Below, one piece after another: positions 1 to 11,545 of a stretch of DNA of 64,000 bases. The number at the start of each line of letters is the position of its first letter. Position 1 is the first letter of the stretch. The notes beneath the pieces were generated by a model that was given only the letters and a program-made list of their open reading frames with translations, was not told where the DNA came from and searched no databases. The position numbers and the translations under genes were made by a program. The DNA is from Hypericum androsaemum (taxonomy: Eukaryota > Streptophyta > Magnoliopsida > Malpighiales > Hypericaceae): the NCBI GenBank assembly GCA_963995505.1, contig OZ023188.1, positions 1,364,001-1,428,000 of the forward strand, in the 5' to 3' direction.

Positions 1-1
1 T

Positions 2-574
2 GGAGCTGTTTCATATCTGCGAGACCTATTATTAAAGACGCTGATAGTTTATGATCTTGATTTGTTTGATGTGCGTCCATCTATTACAGTTGAATATTGC
101 CCAAGAATCTTCGTGGCTGCTCAAACATTGTGTGATATTTCCACTAAAGCTTCGAAGATTGACCAAGATGGGATAATGAGGTGGCCCAAAAAGCTCTCGA
201 CAAAGGCTATGAAAGCTCGGAAGTCTAAATCAGATGAGAAGCCAGAAGAAGTATTGGCTCGATCTCTTATGGCGTCTGACAACACTGCAAGGAATAGCCT
301 CGAACATAAAGTATTCTCCAAGAGACCTAGACTTCTTGACCAGTCCAATGGTATTAGAGGAGGTTCATTAAGTTGGTCTGCACCCAAATCAAGCAGATCA
401 TCGCCAAATAAATCCGTCAAGGACCTGATCTCGGGATCCAGGAATTCAGCAACACACACGGTAAAGCAGCCGTGCATGATGCCACCACCGCCGCCTGCAA
501 AAGCGTTAAGCAGGCATTGCGATGGCCAAAAGAAGGTTCGGAAATTCATGCAAATGGACTGGAAGAGGGAATGA
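2..574 (+). CDS. 3' end of an unrecognised plant protein gene (5' truncated by window edge)
   Basis: An open frame enters at the left edge (phase starting at base 2) and runs to TGA at 572-574, giving about 190 residues. The first part (GAVSYLRDLLLKTLIVYDLD...) looks like a structured helical region. It includes a stretch CPRIFVAAQTLCDIS. The remainder is basic, Ser-rich and low complexity: a KAMKARKSKSDEK patch, a KRPRLLDQ motif that could be a nuclear localisation signal, a PPPPPAK proline run, and a C-terminus ending KFMQMDWKRE. There is no internal stop, and the change from ordered to basic disordered tail is typical of a real C-terminus. I do not recognise the family. A start inside the window at 62 is possible but unlikely, because the frame is open upstream of it to the edge. 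Confidence 0.6.
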   Translation, partial: GAVSYLRDLLLKTLIVYDLDLFDVRPSITVEYCPRIFVAAQTLCDISTKASKIDQDGIMRWPKKLSTKAMKARKSKSDEKPEEVLARSLMASDNTARNSLEHKVFSKRPRLLDQSNGIRGGSLSWSAPKSSRSSPNKSVKDLISGSRNSATHTVKQPCMMPPPPPAKALSRHCDGQKKVRKFMQMDWKRE

Positions 575-1220
575 GGCAGGCAAGACTCGGCTTGCTGCCA
601 TGGATTCTGATCATTCGCGACGGAGCTTACACCGTCGCGGTGATCAGGTCGTATGATGTATGTATATAAAAGCTCAAATTAGGGAGGGATTGTTAGGGTT
701 TTACTATATAGGAAGGTTGCAAAATTTGTTGTACGGGGTTCAGATCGAGGGATGTTGGATCATTTGTTGCTTTGCAATAGGGAATTCTTTTGCCTTGTGT
801 AAAGCATTTGATAAGGCAATAGAAATTTCATGTCTTGTTTACTCCCACCGACGGTGCCGTTTTGATCTTCCCTTTTTTGCTTTTCCAATAATCGATAAGG
901 TACACGTCTAACTAAATCAATTAATTTATATTTTTATTGAGTAGAATTATAAACGGTGACAAAATTTTCTTCGATAAGTTATTACAAAACTGCATTCCTA
1001 ATATTCGTATTTGAGACTAGTAGATAAACTAGAAAATGCCTGCCATTGAATTTGTGCGGTTACTGTACCAAGGATTTACTCTCTATTAATTATCCTACTT
1101 ACCCCTAGGAAAAAATTATCCTACTTACGGAAAATTTAATCGAGGTTTTCAAATGTTGGGAGAATGGAAAACATAGAAACAAAAATAATAGATAATATTA
1201 AAGTGTGTTTTCAAGCAAAA
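575..1220. other. Intergenic; probable 3' UTR then AT-rich spacer
   Basis: The first 300 bases are probably the 3' UTR of the upstream gene. The rest is AT-rich spacer. I see no further coding signal here. Confidence 0.5.
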
Positions 1221-1293
1221 GGGGATGTAGCTCAGATGGTAGAGCGCTCGCTTAGCATGCGAGAGGTACGGGGATCGATACCCCGCATCTCCA
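1221..1293 (+). tRNA. tRNA-Ala (anticodon AGC)
   Basis: The 73-nt cloverleaf is complete. Acceptor arm GGGGATG pairs with CATCTCC (one G-U), followed by discriminator A. The D-loop region reads TAGCTCAGATGGTAGAGC, the internal A-box. The anticodon loop TTAGCAT places AGC at positions 34-36 on a CTCGC/GCGAG-type stem. The T-arm carries GGGGATCGATACCCC, the B-box. There is no intron. A CAA motif lies just upstream (TCAAGCAAAAG), typical of plant tRNA transcription starts, and T-rich sequence follows as a Pol III terminator. It decodes alanine GCU/GCC codons. Confidence 0.97.
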
Positions 1294-3085
1294 CTTTCTT
1301 CTGTATCTTTTCGTAGTTTACGAGTCTTTATTTTTTCCTTTTCTTTGTGGGGATCTTCTGTTGTACTTTTCTCGAGCATGCCACTGGAAAAGGAAAAACA
1401 GCACGAACATAACAAGCCGCTGCCGTGCCAAGAGAAAAAGAAACAGCCAAGTGGGGCCTTCGGGTATTGAGAAAAGTAGCGCGAAGTTTAATATTACGGG
1501 ACCAGGTTACAAGACAAGAATAGAAAACACATATAACAAAAATACCAAATAGAAATTGAAGACCAATCCGTAGACCACAAGATGGCACGGGTGAAAACGA
1601 AGGGCGGTCGAGAAGCTACGAGAGCCAATGACCAATGCGGAGATCTGCCGAGGCAAGCTACGGTTAATAACCACAAGGTAACGTCATAGACGCAACTTCG
1701 TGGGCATTTGAATGCATACGAGATGCACGCAATTGAGAGTCAAAGTCGAACGAGTTCGACCAAGACAAATTTCTCCACCCGCAACCACAGGAAAAATAAC
1801 GAAATCCACACGGATGGGGCCTTCGGGTACTTGGATACCCTTTTTCTTTAGACTGATAACGAGTGTTCAGTCAAAATAAAGGAAAAATCAGATACCATTC
1901 CAGTTAAAAGATATGGCACTTTATCAGGCAACTAGCAGTCCATTTTCCTTTATTTGCCTTTTGGGTCATCTAGATGTGTTGCCCCAATTTATCCAAAGTC
2001 GAGTATTGACGAACCTTATATAGGAGTAATTTTCACAATGATACCTTTCACACGAAAAATTTGAGCACAAGACAATCTTAAGAGATTCTTAGTCTCTTGC
2101 CACATGAACCAACTCTCCTTGATCACGACGATTGTATTTTGTTAATGGAATGTATGTATTTTTTCCGTGAAATCATACATTATCCAATATTGAGTATTAA
2201 CATAATTTACATTCTCGTAGACATAGGTTTAAATTAGAATAAACCCTCGAATCTATGTGCTTGCTGGTAAGTATCATGTATCAATCACGACCCCTCACCT
2301 CTTTGAAAATTAATGGAGCCTATTAAGGTTGTTTCTCATTGATTAGCAACTTTATCCAGAAGCATTGCAGTATTAAGAGTTTGTCTTAATTCCAGCATCC
2401 TAAACATTGATGCGAGGGTGGGTCATCTTTTTCAACTGCACAGATTCAACAAAACTGATACGGTTGTACCTAGCTATAATAATACAAAACAAGACAGCCA
2501 TCAAAACTGCATTTTTCCAGGCAACAAGGCGAAGAGCGTGAACCTCTCTACCTACTTACGTATCAAAATAATCGAAACCATCTTTACCCTAGAGAGGAAA
2601 TCATCATTAAAAAAAATAGGAAAATAGTATTAGTATGGTGATAAGGGTAGAACATTTCTAGGTCTCGGATTTCACTTAGGGTGTGGGTAGAACATTGTTA
2701 GGTGTTTAATCCATGGTTAGTGCAACCATGTGTGTAATTTTGTACTTATCTTTATTTCATGGTAAAATATACATATACCTTTAAAAAAAAAAGCCATCAA
2801 GTGTCAACATCTAATTTCAGGACGCATGTATTGTTCTCCACAACTCCATTTTTCACTATTTAGGCTGTCCCCTCTTTGCTCGTCACTATATGAGATTTTT
2901 GCTTTCTTTTTTTTTTGGTTATTAACATGTTTCAGTTCGTCGTGTTCTCTTGCACACCTATGAAGTCAACATGAATCTGAAATGTCAAGACATATTCGGA
3001 AATCTCCATACCTATAGCTAGTAGTAAACATAGTTTAATTCATTATAAACAATGCCTAGCTATTTTACTCTACATAACAAAAAGA
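1294..3085. other. Intergenic, no gene seen
   Basis: Only short chance frames are present. Two short related stretches containing GGGGCCTTCGGGTA occur near 1454 and 1816, about 360 bp apart, which suggests a decayed local duplication. No RNA gene or transposon ends were identified. Confidence 0.5.
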
Positions 3086-4188
3086 TTAGGAATACATCTG
3101 ATCTAAGAGCAGGACCAGGGCCATGGCGATCCCGTGATCAAAACCAGGCTGGACAACGAGCTGGAAAACCTCCATCCCAAAAGACGCTCCACCCACCATT
3201 GCCTCCTTCCTCTTCACCTCCGTCACCGGCCGCCTCGAGTCGTCCAACACCTTGCACGATCGACGTGTAAACGACCCTTTTATCACAAAAGAGCGGCTCG
3301 TGTTTTTGCGAGACTCGTTCCCACGAAAAACTTTCGCAAGTAGGCTCTCTTCATGTCTGGATGCGAGGATGTTTTTGCCGATGAAGATTTGGTGTCTGCT
3401 TCGCCCTCGTAGATTAGCCAGCTCTCGCCTAGTCCAAGCTTCTAATTGAGGGAATTATGAAATGTATCAATGACATGCGCAGGGTGTATATTAAAAATCG
3501 ACGAGAAGATTACACTAAGTGATCAAATAGGTGCAAAAATGAGATGAAACTCCAATTCAGTTCTTTCGAAAATGGTAAAATTTTTGGTGCAATAAGAAGG
3601 GGTTGATTTGTATCATCTTGACTTGTTTCTGATTTTTTTATTTTATTAAAAATATCAAGTTGGGTCCTCTCCTATCCGTATTGAATAGAACATGTTGCAT
3701 ATTTAATTTAATATTACAAAGTGTAGAGAAAATTTGACAAAATTTTATATTTTGTTATAAAAAATATCAAATAGATATAACCAAATAAAATAACAACATA
3801 CGTCTTCATTAACCAGTTCGACAAATAGTCTTTGAAATTTGACTGACGTGACAAATAGTGGGATGAAAATTTGAGACCCTGATAAGATCACGGGTTCAAA
3901 CCTTTCACAAACCTAACATTATGTACGTACCTTGTGGCGAAGCATAGTGAGGATGGAGTGGCCGGATCCGTCCATGAGAACGAGCCCCCCCTCAGGGCAG
4001 TTCATATAACTATACACACGATATATCAGGTCGCCGTTGGAATTAATCACCGTGAACCCTTTACAACTAATTACAAGCGACTTCCTCCACACTGTGAGTC
4101 TCGAGCAACTCCCTTCATTAATGATCGATGACTTTATTATTAGCCTCTTTCCTTCTTCTAATTGATCAGGTAATTGCTCTTGGTGCAC
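3086..4188 (-). pseudogene. LURP-one-related (LOR, Tubby-C2-like fold) gene with a frameshift and no usable ATG
   Basis: Exon 1 (about 4188-3931) encodes the LOR hallmarks LTVWRKSLVISCKGFTV and GDLIYRVYSY, then LVLMDGSGHSILTMLRHK. It ends at a good donor (CACAAG|GTACGT). Exon 2 (about 3441-3086) opens as KLGLGESWLIYEGEADTK, exactly what LOR proteins have after this intron. The family frame then shifts by one base near 3390. The C-terminal half lies in another frame: FVIKGSFTRRSCKVLDD, VTEVKRKEAMVGGASFGMEV and FDHGIAMALVLLLDQMYS followed by a stop. Upstream of exon 1 the matching frame reaches a stop before any ATG, although a TATA box remains. LOR proteins are about 200 aa, membrane-scramblase-like fold proteins, some linked to defence. 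Two lesions make a pseudogene the best call. A single assembly indel plus an unseen 5' exon is the alternative. Confidence 0.75.
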
Positions 4189-4264
4189 CGGTTGCTATAG
4201 CTGCGGCTACCTCGCTTTTGAGCACTTTTCTTTATTAACCAAAGTTGTACTCTTGATGAGGCGA

Positions 4265-4272
4265 TATTTATA
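4265..4272 (-). promoter_or_regulatory. TATA box of the LOR locus
   Basis: TATAAATA on the minus strand, about 80 bp upstream of the first recognisable LOR codons. Correct orientation and spacing for transcription starting near 4235. Inferred from position only. Confidence 0.45.
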
Positions 4273-4279
4273 GAGAGAT

Positions 4280-5459
4280 TGATTCATTTTATGTCATTTT
4301 GGCCGGTTTGCTATCTTAGGACTGTTATAGTTACGACTGCCATTAACCAGAATTTCTGTCGCCGGCTTTCGTCACCTTCGGCATTGGGCAAGCGTCGACC
4401 CTCATTCAGGGTCTTACGACTTTGCAGAGACCTGTATTTTTGGTTGATAAGAAATATCATTCCAAGCGCTCCAAACAGAAGACCTAATCTGAGAAAGACA
4501 AGAACAAAATCATGTATTGGTCTAGGGAAATCTATTATACGTAAAATTGAAAATAAAAAAATCAAATAATTTTTTTTTCATGAACATATTGACGCGATAT
4601 GAAAAGTGGTAAGATTTGATTCATCTAAAAAAATGTTGCATTCAGATTTTACGAATATAATTTTTGAAAAAAATTTAGAAACCTCGAAAGAATTCAGCTA
4701 GGATAAGAAACCTTATACTAAGAAAATGAAATAATTCCACATCATAGGAAATAAATGAAAAGCGAATTATGGCACAATTTACAAGGGGCGTGGCGAGCTG
4801 ATATTGGTGAGTTAGTTGACGGGAGAACCAAACTAGTCCAACCTAGGGATATCCATCAGAAATATAAATCAAAATCAAGTGGGTGTTGACCTTTAAATAA
4901 TTTGTAACTGATTTTAGAAGAAGAGAAGTGGAAGGTAATTGATAGAGAGAGAGAGTCAGGGGAAATGGTGATGCGATTTCCTATTTACTACTCTTTTTAG
5001 TTAAAAATTATATTTATTAATTGACTAATTCAAATGTAACATACTAATTAGATTCAAAGTAGAATTTTTACGTGTTTCGCACGGAAACACACGGACGTGT
5101 CCGTTTTGAACCAAAGATTTTTAGTCGAGATTGGAAGCTTGGATTGTCTTTTAACTCTAATCAAGGACAGAATAAAATATGCTGTACCGTTTAGATGGAA
5201 ATAAGACAGGGGTAAAATTGATAAAATAAGTTTAAACAACTCGTCCTATTAATTAGGAAAATGAAGTAGTTATGAAAGTAATATCTCTAATAAACACAAT
5301 TTCCTATTCCAAAAGAGAAGATCACGTAACCATTTTAATCGGTTAACATTTTTTATCATTGGTATCAAATAAATGGCATGATTATAGTAAAAGAGACAAC
5401 AAATACTGTTCAATATGCATCTCCCTAAAGGTAAACTGATTTTTGGCATCTCCACGGAG
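4280..5459. other. Intergenic, no gene seen
   Basis: AT-rich DNA with scattered short frames. None shows a recognisable domain or splice structure. Confidence 0.5.
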
Positions 5460-5464
5460 ACAAG

Positions 5465-5838
5465 CCTTAATGTGTTAAATGGCATGATATTGAATATAGT
5501 ACATGCATGTCTTTTGAAAGTAAATAGCATGCTATCGAAAACATAAGAGGCATGTGTTGTTGTGTTCAATGTCATGATATCGAAAGTAAAACAGGAATGT
5601 CCTATTGTGTTAAATGGCATGGTATTGAGAACAGTACAGGCATGTCCCATTGTGTTAAATGACATGATATTGAAAACAGAACAGACGTGTCTTATTGTGA
5701 AAAATGACATAATATAGGAACATAACATGCATGTTTTATTGTGATAAAAGACATAATATATGAAAGGCAACATGCATGGTTGGTTGTATTAAATGGCATG
5801 ATATATAAACCATCATAGGCATGTCTTGTTGTCTTGAA
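5465..5838 (+). repeat. 45-bp minisatellite, about 8 diverged units
   Basis: The core GGCATGATAT (variants AGCATGCTAT, GACATAATAT) starts at 5481, 5526, 5571, 5616, 5661, 5706, 5750 and 5795, a period of 45 bp. Units also share a GCATGTCYTATTGTGTTAAAT-type half. As 45 is divisible by 3 and units lack stops on the minus strand, the array creates an artefactual 167-residue minus-strand frame with a 15-residue repeat. I do not call that a gene. Confidence 0.85.
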
Positions 5839-6899
5839 ATATCAAACTTGTATGAGCTGAAAAAAAGTGTCTCGAGAAAAAGGAGGAAGAGCGGAAGTGA
5901 TTTGGAGTTTTGAAAAGGAGGAGGAAGAACATGAGTAATTTTGAATTTCAAAAATAATAGATCATGGAGGAAGTTATGGCGAAAGAAGCAGAAGAATTGT
6001 GTGTTTTCTCTCTCTTTCCTGTTAAGTTTTTTCTTTCTATTCCTGAATTGGGACACAAATATGAAAACACTCTTACTAAATGTGGTCCAATAAATTTAAC
6101 ATGCAATTTAATAAATATAATAAATGACTAGGATTGAATTCTGGATGATGAAGAATGAGTTTGTCTGCACTTAATCCACCCTCCTAATCAAGGATTTCAT
6201 CCATGTGTCCATCTGGTTTCCAAGTTAGGGCCGTGTTTGGTCAGTTGGCGACAGGAATTAATTATGGTCCCACAAATCAAAATGGCGATTGATATGTCAT
6301 CCATTGTAAGAAAGTCGAGAGAATATATTGCCATCGTCTAAAATATTCGAATCCGAATTAATTTGTTAGATTATTATGTTGTACAATATGCTTCGTCACG
6401 TTTCTGCGGAAGTGGCAAGTTATACACCGATGGACGACTCTGTTATTTCGAACTACGAAAACTTTCGTATCAATTTTGCATTTTTAGAACTTAAACACGA
6501 TAAATATAATTTGGATAATTTTATTTTAGGTGTTAGTAACTTTCTGGCGACTTTTGACACTTTAATTACCTGGCTACGCTGATGCAACTACAGAACAAAA
6601 TGGGCCAGCACATATTTGCCCTAAATTGCTACCACCTGAAAAATCCCATTTATTATATAAGGTGATCAAATTATAAATATGCATGCAAAGTTGTCGAGTA
6701 AGATAATAATAATAGAATATAATTGAAGATCTTTCAAGAAAGAAGAGATGTAAGAACAAAATAAGAGAGAGGGTGGGGTAGATTCTGGAGGACATTTTTC
6801 CTAGTTTTGGTCAATCAGTTAAATTCTCTCTCTTTTTAAAGGTCAGTCAACTAAATTCTAGATACCCAAAAGTAGACAAGTTCTGGTACAATTTTTTTT
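5839..6899. other. Intergenic, no gene seen
   Basis: AT-rich spacer. The last nine bases before the next element (6891-6899) are the left copy of its target-site duplication. Confidence 0.5.
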
Positions 6900-7868
6900 G
6901 GGCAAATTACCCTCACATCCCTCTACTTTGGTCAGCCTCCCTCTAGGGTCCCTGGATTTTGAAAAATGATTGTCCCGTCCCTAAGTTTTGATGATAATAG
7001 ACTCTCGGGTCCCTGGCTGACGTCATCGGCTCTTTTTTTCATTTTTGGTCATGGAAATGACCAAAATACCCTTAAACCAAAAATAATTTTTTATACCTTC
7101 TTCAACCTTTTACCCCGCTCCCCCTCCCGCTCCCCGCTCCCGCTCCCCCCCTCCTCTCCCGCTCCCCCCTCTCCCTCTCCTCCCCCCCTCCTCCCTCCCG
7201 CTCCTCCCCCCTCCTCCCGCCCGCTCCCTCCCGCCCGCTCCCGCCGGCTTCCCTCCTCCTCCCCCCCTCCTCCCTCCCGCTCCCCCTCCCTCCCGCTCCC
7301 CCCCTCCTCTCCCGCTCCCCCTCCTCCCCCCCTCCTTCCTCCCGCTCCCCCCCTCCTCCCCCCCTCCTCTCCCGCTCCCCCCTCTCCCTCTCCTCCCCCC
7401 CTCCTCCCTCCCGCTCCTCCCGCCCGCTCCCTCCCGCCCGCTCCCGCCCGCTTCCCTCCTCCTCCCCCCTCCTCCCCCCCTCCTCCCTCCCGCTCCCCCC
7501 CTGCTCCCCCCCTCCTCCCGCCCGCTCCCGCCCGCTCCCCCCCTCCTCCCGCCCACTCCCTCCCGCCCGCTCCCTCCCGCCCGCTCCCCTCCTCCTCCCC
7601 CCCCTCCTCCCGCCCACTCCCTCCCGCCCACCTCCTCCCGCCCACTCCGCTCCCACCCGCTCCCCTCCTCGTTATATTTGATTGATTTTTGTTTAAGGGT
7701 ATTTTGGTCATTTCCATGACCAAAAATGAAAAAAAGAGCCGATGACGTCAGCCAGGGACCCGAGAGTCTATTATCATCAAAACTTAGGGACGGGACAATC
7801 ATTTTCCAAAATCCAGGGACCCTAGGGGGAGGCTGACCAAAGTAGAGAGATGTGAGGGTAATTTGCCC
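6900..7868. mobile_element. MULE-like non-autonomous element 1, C/T-rich core
   Basis: Long terminal inverted repeats of about 180 bp begin GGGCAAATTACCCTCACATC at 6900 and end as the reverse complement at 7868. They share CTGACGTCATCGGCTC and the segment GGTCATTTCCATGACC near the inner edge. The element is flanked by ATTTTTTTT at 6891-6899 and 7869-7877, a 9-bp duplication. Long inverted repeats with 9-bp duplications are characteristic of Mutator-like elements. The flank is low complexity, so the duplication alone is weak, but elements at 43 kb and 16 kb share the ends. No transposase is encoded. Confidence 0.85.
7108..7672 (+). repeat. Strand-asymmetric C/T-rich (CCCTCCTCCCGCTCC-type) tract inside MULE 1
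   Basis: About 560 bp of almost pure pyrimidine with G only in CCCGC motifs on the + strand. The units are variants of CTCCCGCTCCCCCCCTCCT. Both strands stay open in several frames because the composition lacks stop codons, yielding Pro/Ser-rich (+) and Gly/Arg/Glu-rich (-) artefact proteins. The G-rich minus strand has many G3+ runs compatible with G-quadruplexes, and the C-rich strand with i-motifs. Confidence 0.8.
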
Positions 7869-7879
7869 ATTTTTTTTTA

Positions 7880-8119
7880 ATAATTATTCAGTGAACAAAG
7901 AGAAGATGCGTTGAAACTGGGTTAAGCGCTTCGATTGATTTTGGACATCACAAAGTCGGAGCCAAAGAACACTTGACTTGACAGTAAATTAATATTTTTT
8001 TTTGGGAATGGTGAGTTTTTGACACTCTTTTTATTGAAAAAGCATGAAATTACAGGTAAGTAAATCTACTAGTTCCTACCCCAAGACTATCCATGTTTAA
8101 CAGAGGGATGCAAGCAAGT
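7880..8119. other. Spacer between elements
   Basis: No coding or repeat structure recognised. Confidence 0.4.
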
Positions 8120-8608
8120 GGGGGTGAGTCTAGACCTGACTACAGTTCAAATTTGGACGAATTTGAATCGAATTTATTCAAATTCGAATTCATCAAAACA
8201 TTAAGCCATATTCGATATTCTTCACAAGACGAATCGAATATGAATTATAAATTTTCAAATTCGAATCAAATTCGAATCGAATTATAATTGAATTATAACC
8301 GAATTATAATTGAATTATAACCGAAATTTTCCCTCTCAAATCCCTCCATTTTATTTGAAATTTTTTAACATATATTATTATTATAGGTACATGAATTTGA
8401 ATCGAATTTAACATAAATTTAACTCGAATCAAATTTTTGAATTGAATTTGAATTAAATTCGCCGGTTTTGCAAATTATAAATATCTTGAACCGTATTCAA
8501 TTTGTTTTATGACAAATTCGAATCAAATTTTTTATGAATTGAATTATTAACGAATCGAATCAAATCACGAATCAGATTCAATTCATGGCCAGGTCTAGGT
8601 AAGTCTAA
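8120..8608. mobile_element. MITE-like element with AATTCGAATC-rich interior
   Basis: TAGACCTG near 8131 and its inverse CAGGTCTA near 8591 bracket about 460 bp. The interior is dense in near-palindromic AATTCGAATC and GAATTATAACCGAATTATAA motifs that can fold on themselves. The short inverted ends and foldable AT-rich interior fit a miniature inverted-repeat element. I found no convincing target duplication, so the class is open. Confidence 0.45.
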
Positions 8609-9680
8609 AGTATGATAACTAAAGGAAAAGTTGAGCGCAAAATTAGACAACCAATCGGCCACCTAATTGCCTTCACGGTAACAAGTCTGGACCTCGACTT
8701 GTCAATTACGGTTAATGAGATTTCTACAACTATTTACGAGGGAAGCAAAGGGGTGCTCCTTGCCAATTTCCCAGACAGTAAATTAATTGACGGACAATTT
8801 TTACAGCTTGTTTGAAACAAAATTTTACAGGAAAAAAAATTCTATTTCTAATTCTTAATAGAAATTGAATAGAATCATTTTCCTATTTTCTTGTTTGGAA
8901 CCAAAATTTAAACTTAAGAATTGATTTGATCTTTTTACATTAACACCCTTCCAACTTACAACTCTTTTAACCGAAAAAATTATAGACATAAAATTCATCT
9001 GAGCTTCCATTGCAGACAGAAGTAAACGTGAAAAGAGCAAAAGAACATATTCTCAAAACAATAGAAGTGGAAAGAAACCAGCAGAGAGCTATTCAAAAGC
9101 AGAAACATAGAGGACACAACTGTCAACTCCCGAAAGTGGCACTACCAGACAGGTTCACCAAAGTAGTCAATCTGCCTTGGCCAACTACGCGTTAATCAAC
9201 ATACCTTAATTTACTCAACGCAAGTACTTGTATCAGAAACTAAAGAGAAATCTACTGGTGCAGTGTAATCTAACTATTGACATGCAGAACTATTCTGCAA
9301 TGAAGTATAAAGAAGGAGAAAAAGCAGCCAGCCCAAACCTAGCATTTCTGTCTTTTCTTGATTCTCAAACTGTTGAAACCGTTGGCTGCCGACAAACACA
9401 CTGGCAATAGTTATCCAACGGAAATTTAGCCGTAATGTTCTTTACTAGTCCAACTAATTCACAACAAAGAATGACATAGTTTCGGGATTCTACTAATGTA
9501 ACCTTATCAACGAACACACAGGAAAAAATGTGCCTGGCCAAGAATTCATTCAAAAGGCTGCAAATGCAAGGCCTTTTCTATGGGCAGGTCCCTCCTAAAA
9601 TGCCATCGATGCCCTTTTCCAATGGAGGGATTCAGAGAAACAACCAAGAAGTATTTTGAGATTCGGACATGCAGTGAGAT
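8609..9680. other. Intergenic, no gene seen
   Basis: Short frames only, none with a recognised domain. Confidence 0.4.
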
Positions 9681-9742
9681 TCACTCCGACAAAGCATCAA
9701 CCGAAGCTGATGCATCTGGCTTAGACTTCTTGTTGTTCTTAC
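9681..9742 (-). CDS. Possible orphan terminal exon (low confidence)
   Basis: On the minus strand a good acceptor (CTTTACAG) precedes GT AAG AAC AAC... If joined to a preceding G, this encodes GKNNKKSKPDASASVDALSE and then TGA at 9683-9681. The Lys-rich then Ala/Ser/Asp composition resembles a real hydrophilic C-terminus. I could not find a convincing upstream exon, although a minus-strand frame at 10042-9836 ends near a splice-like site. It could equally be chance. No family assigned. Confidence 0.2.
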
Positions 9743-11545
9743 CTGTAAAGAGAAAAGGAGCTTCATATAAACAAGAAACCCACCTTGCTGAAGTATAAAT
9801 AACATGAGGAACCACTGAGTTAATACCCTTTTGTTTTAATGTTTAAGCTTCATACTCTTCTTCGCATGAAATTTACCCTGCATACTTGGACCTTCTTTTG
9901 ACAAACAAGCTCCCCTCAGCTCAAGATGCTGAAGGCAATGCAACACAGAAAAACCTGATAAAGCAGCACAAAGCTCATGGAACAAAGAGAAAGGAAGCAC
10001 CTTGTCTCCATTCCTTCCCGAACCTATCCACCATAGAAGCACCCTTTTCCCTGCTCGTCAATTCAACAAAAACCCATCAAGCGATACCCACATAAAGCAA
10101 AAAGATTTCACCTTTGCACTCTCCTCATCCCCGTCACAACATCATCCCATCTGGGCACAATTAGTTTCACATGTTCCGGTCACCGATGACGATGCCAAAA
10201 TTCCCAAATCCAAAAAAATTGAGAAAAGGTGGAGACACAAACCAAACAACCACCAGCGCGGCAGTAGGGGGAGCTGACGTTCAACCTGTTTCACAGTTTG
10301 ACTGCTTGCGGCGGTGGACTTGACATGGGCGGTGTTTCTAGGCGGCGCTCAAGCAAGGGACGTCGGGGGCGTTTGATCCCTGACCTGACCTGACCTGACC
10401 TGAGACGGGTCGCTTCGGTTGGGAGGTTCCCACTCGTTGGTCAGCGGTCGAGGGGACTCGGAGCAGCGGAGAGGGGTGGTCGACGAGGAGGCTATGGTCG
10501 GGAGGTTTAGGAATGGATTTAGCGAGTTTTTTAGATAGAACAATGGGTATAAAAGTAATTTCTCGCCCAATTCCGTTTTGGTCACTCAAATCTGACCAAT
10601 TTCTATCGGATTTCCAATTCCTGACTTTTAGATCAAATATGAATTCCTTTCCAAAAAATTTTGGTTCCAAACACACCTATTTTTTTTTTAAAACTTCAGA
10701 AAAGAATTTCAATTCTCGTTTATTTTGGGTTTTCCAAACAGGCAGTTAGGGATAAAATTGGTAAGAAATGTACCTGGTTCTCAATTTGAAGTCAGTTCAT
10801 CTTTTGTCGGCCTCTTGAATTGGGCCCACAATGGGCTGACTTAGCTCTCAAGGCCCAATATCGGGCTGGCGATAGAATGCTGGGCTTTGATGGGATTGAC
10901 ATGCATCAACTGATTTTGTTTCGGTTTCTCCGTACTACAATGAATGGCAACCTGACTTTTCTAGTCGAAGCGGATTAAAGATATGTTCGTTTTTTATATT
11001 GGTCCGCCCCATTTTGTTCCCAGACCGATGGATTTAAAACAATAGGAATTAGGAATAGTTCCATCGATTCACCGTTACATTGTTGACCTAGAATCCAAAA
11101 TCTGGTCAAGCACTGATAATTTGGATTTATTATATCCAACTCAACGACAAGAGAAAATTCGAATACTTTTCTAACTCCACCAACTCTCATGAAAAGATGG
11201 TGGTGAGACGTGAACCAAGATGGGCCAGCCAGCTTATCCACGATGGACCAAGTGCTGTTTATGTTCAACGATTCTTCTATGATAGGAACTAATTAAGATA
11301 CAAGAACCAAAGTACTCTTTAGAAAAAAAATTTGTTCTATTTTAATCAAATCTGTATTCGAATTTTGAAAACGTTACACTGCTTAAATAGATATTTTAGT
11401 ATTGTATTATTTGAAATAGACACGACTCATGTAACTTTCCGAAAAACTGTTATATTTTTTTCTCAAAAGATACTTTAATATCTATGTTGCTTGAAATAGA
11501 CGCTTTACATCATGTATTTTAAAATCTACCAAAAAACTATCAACG
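9743..11545. other. Intergenic, no confirmed gene
   Basis: Contains a CCTGACCTGACCTGACCTGA short tandem repeat around 10379-10400. The 10.0-10.4 kb part is more GC-rich and could hold a promoter or 5' region of a minus-strand gene, but no coding exon could be supported. Confidence 0.35.

Noticed and set aside
5270..5773. 167-residue minus-strand frame
   Set aside because: Entirely generated by the 45-bp minisatellite, whose length is a multiple of three.
6966..7802. Several 180-240 residue frames on both strands (Pro/Ser-rich and Gly/Arg-rich)
   Set aside because: They come from the stop-free C/T-rich core of a MULE-like element; no domain, no promoter, low complexity.
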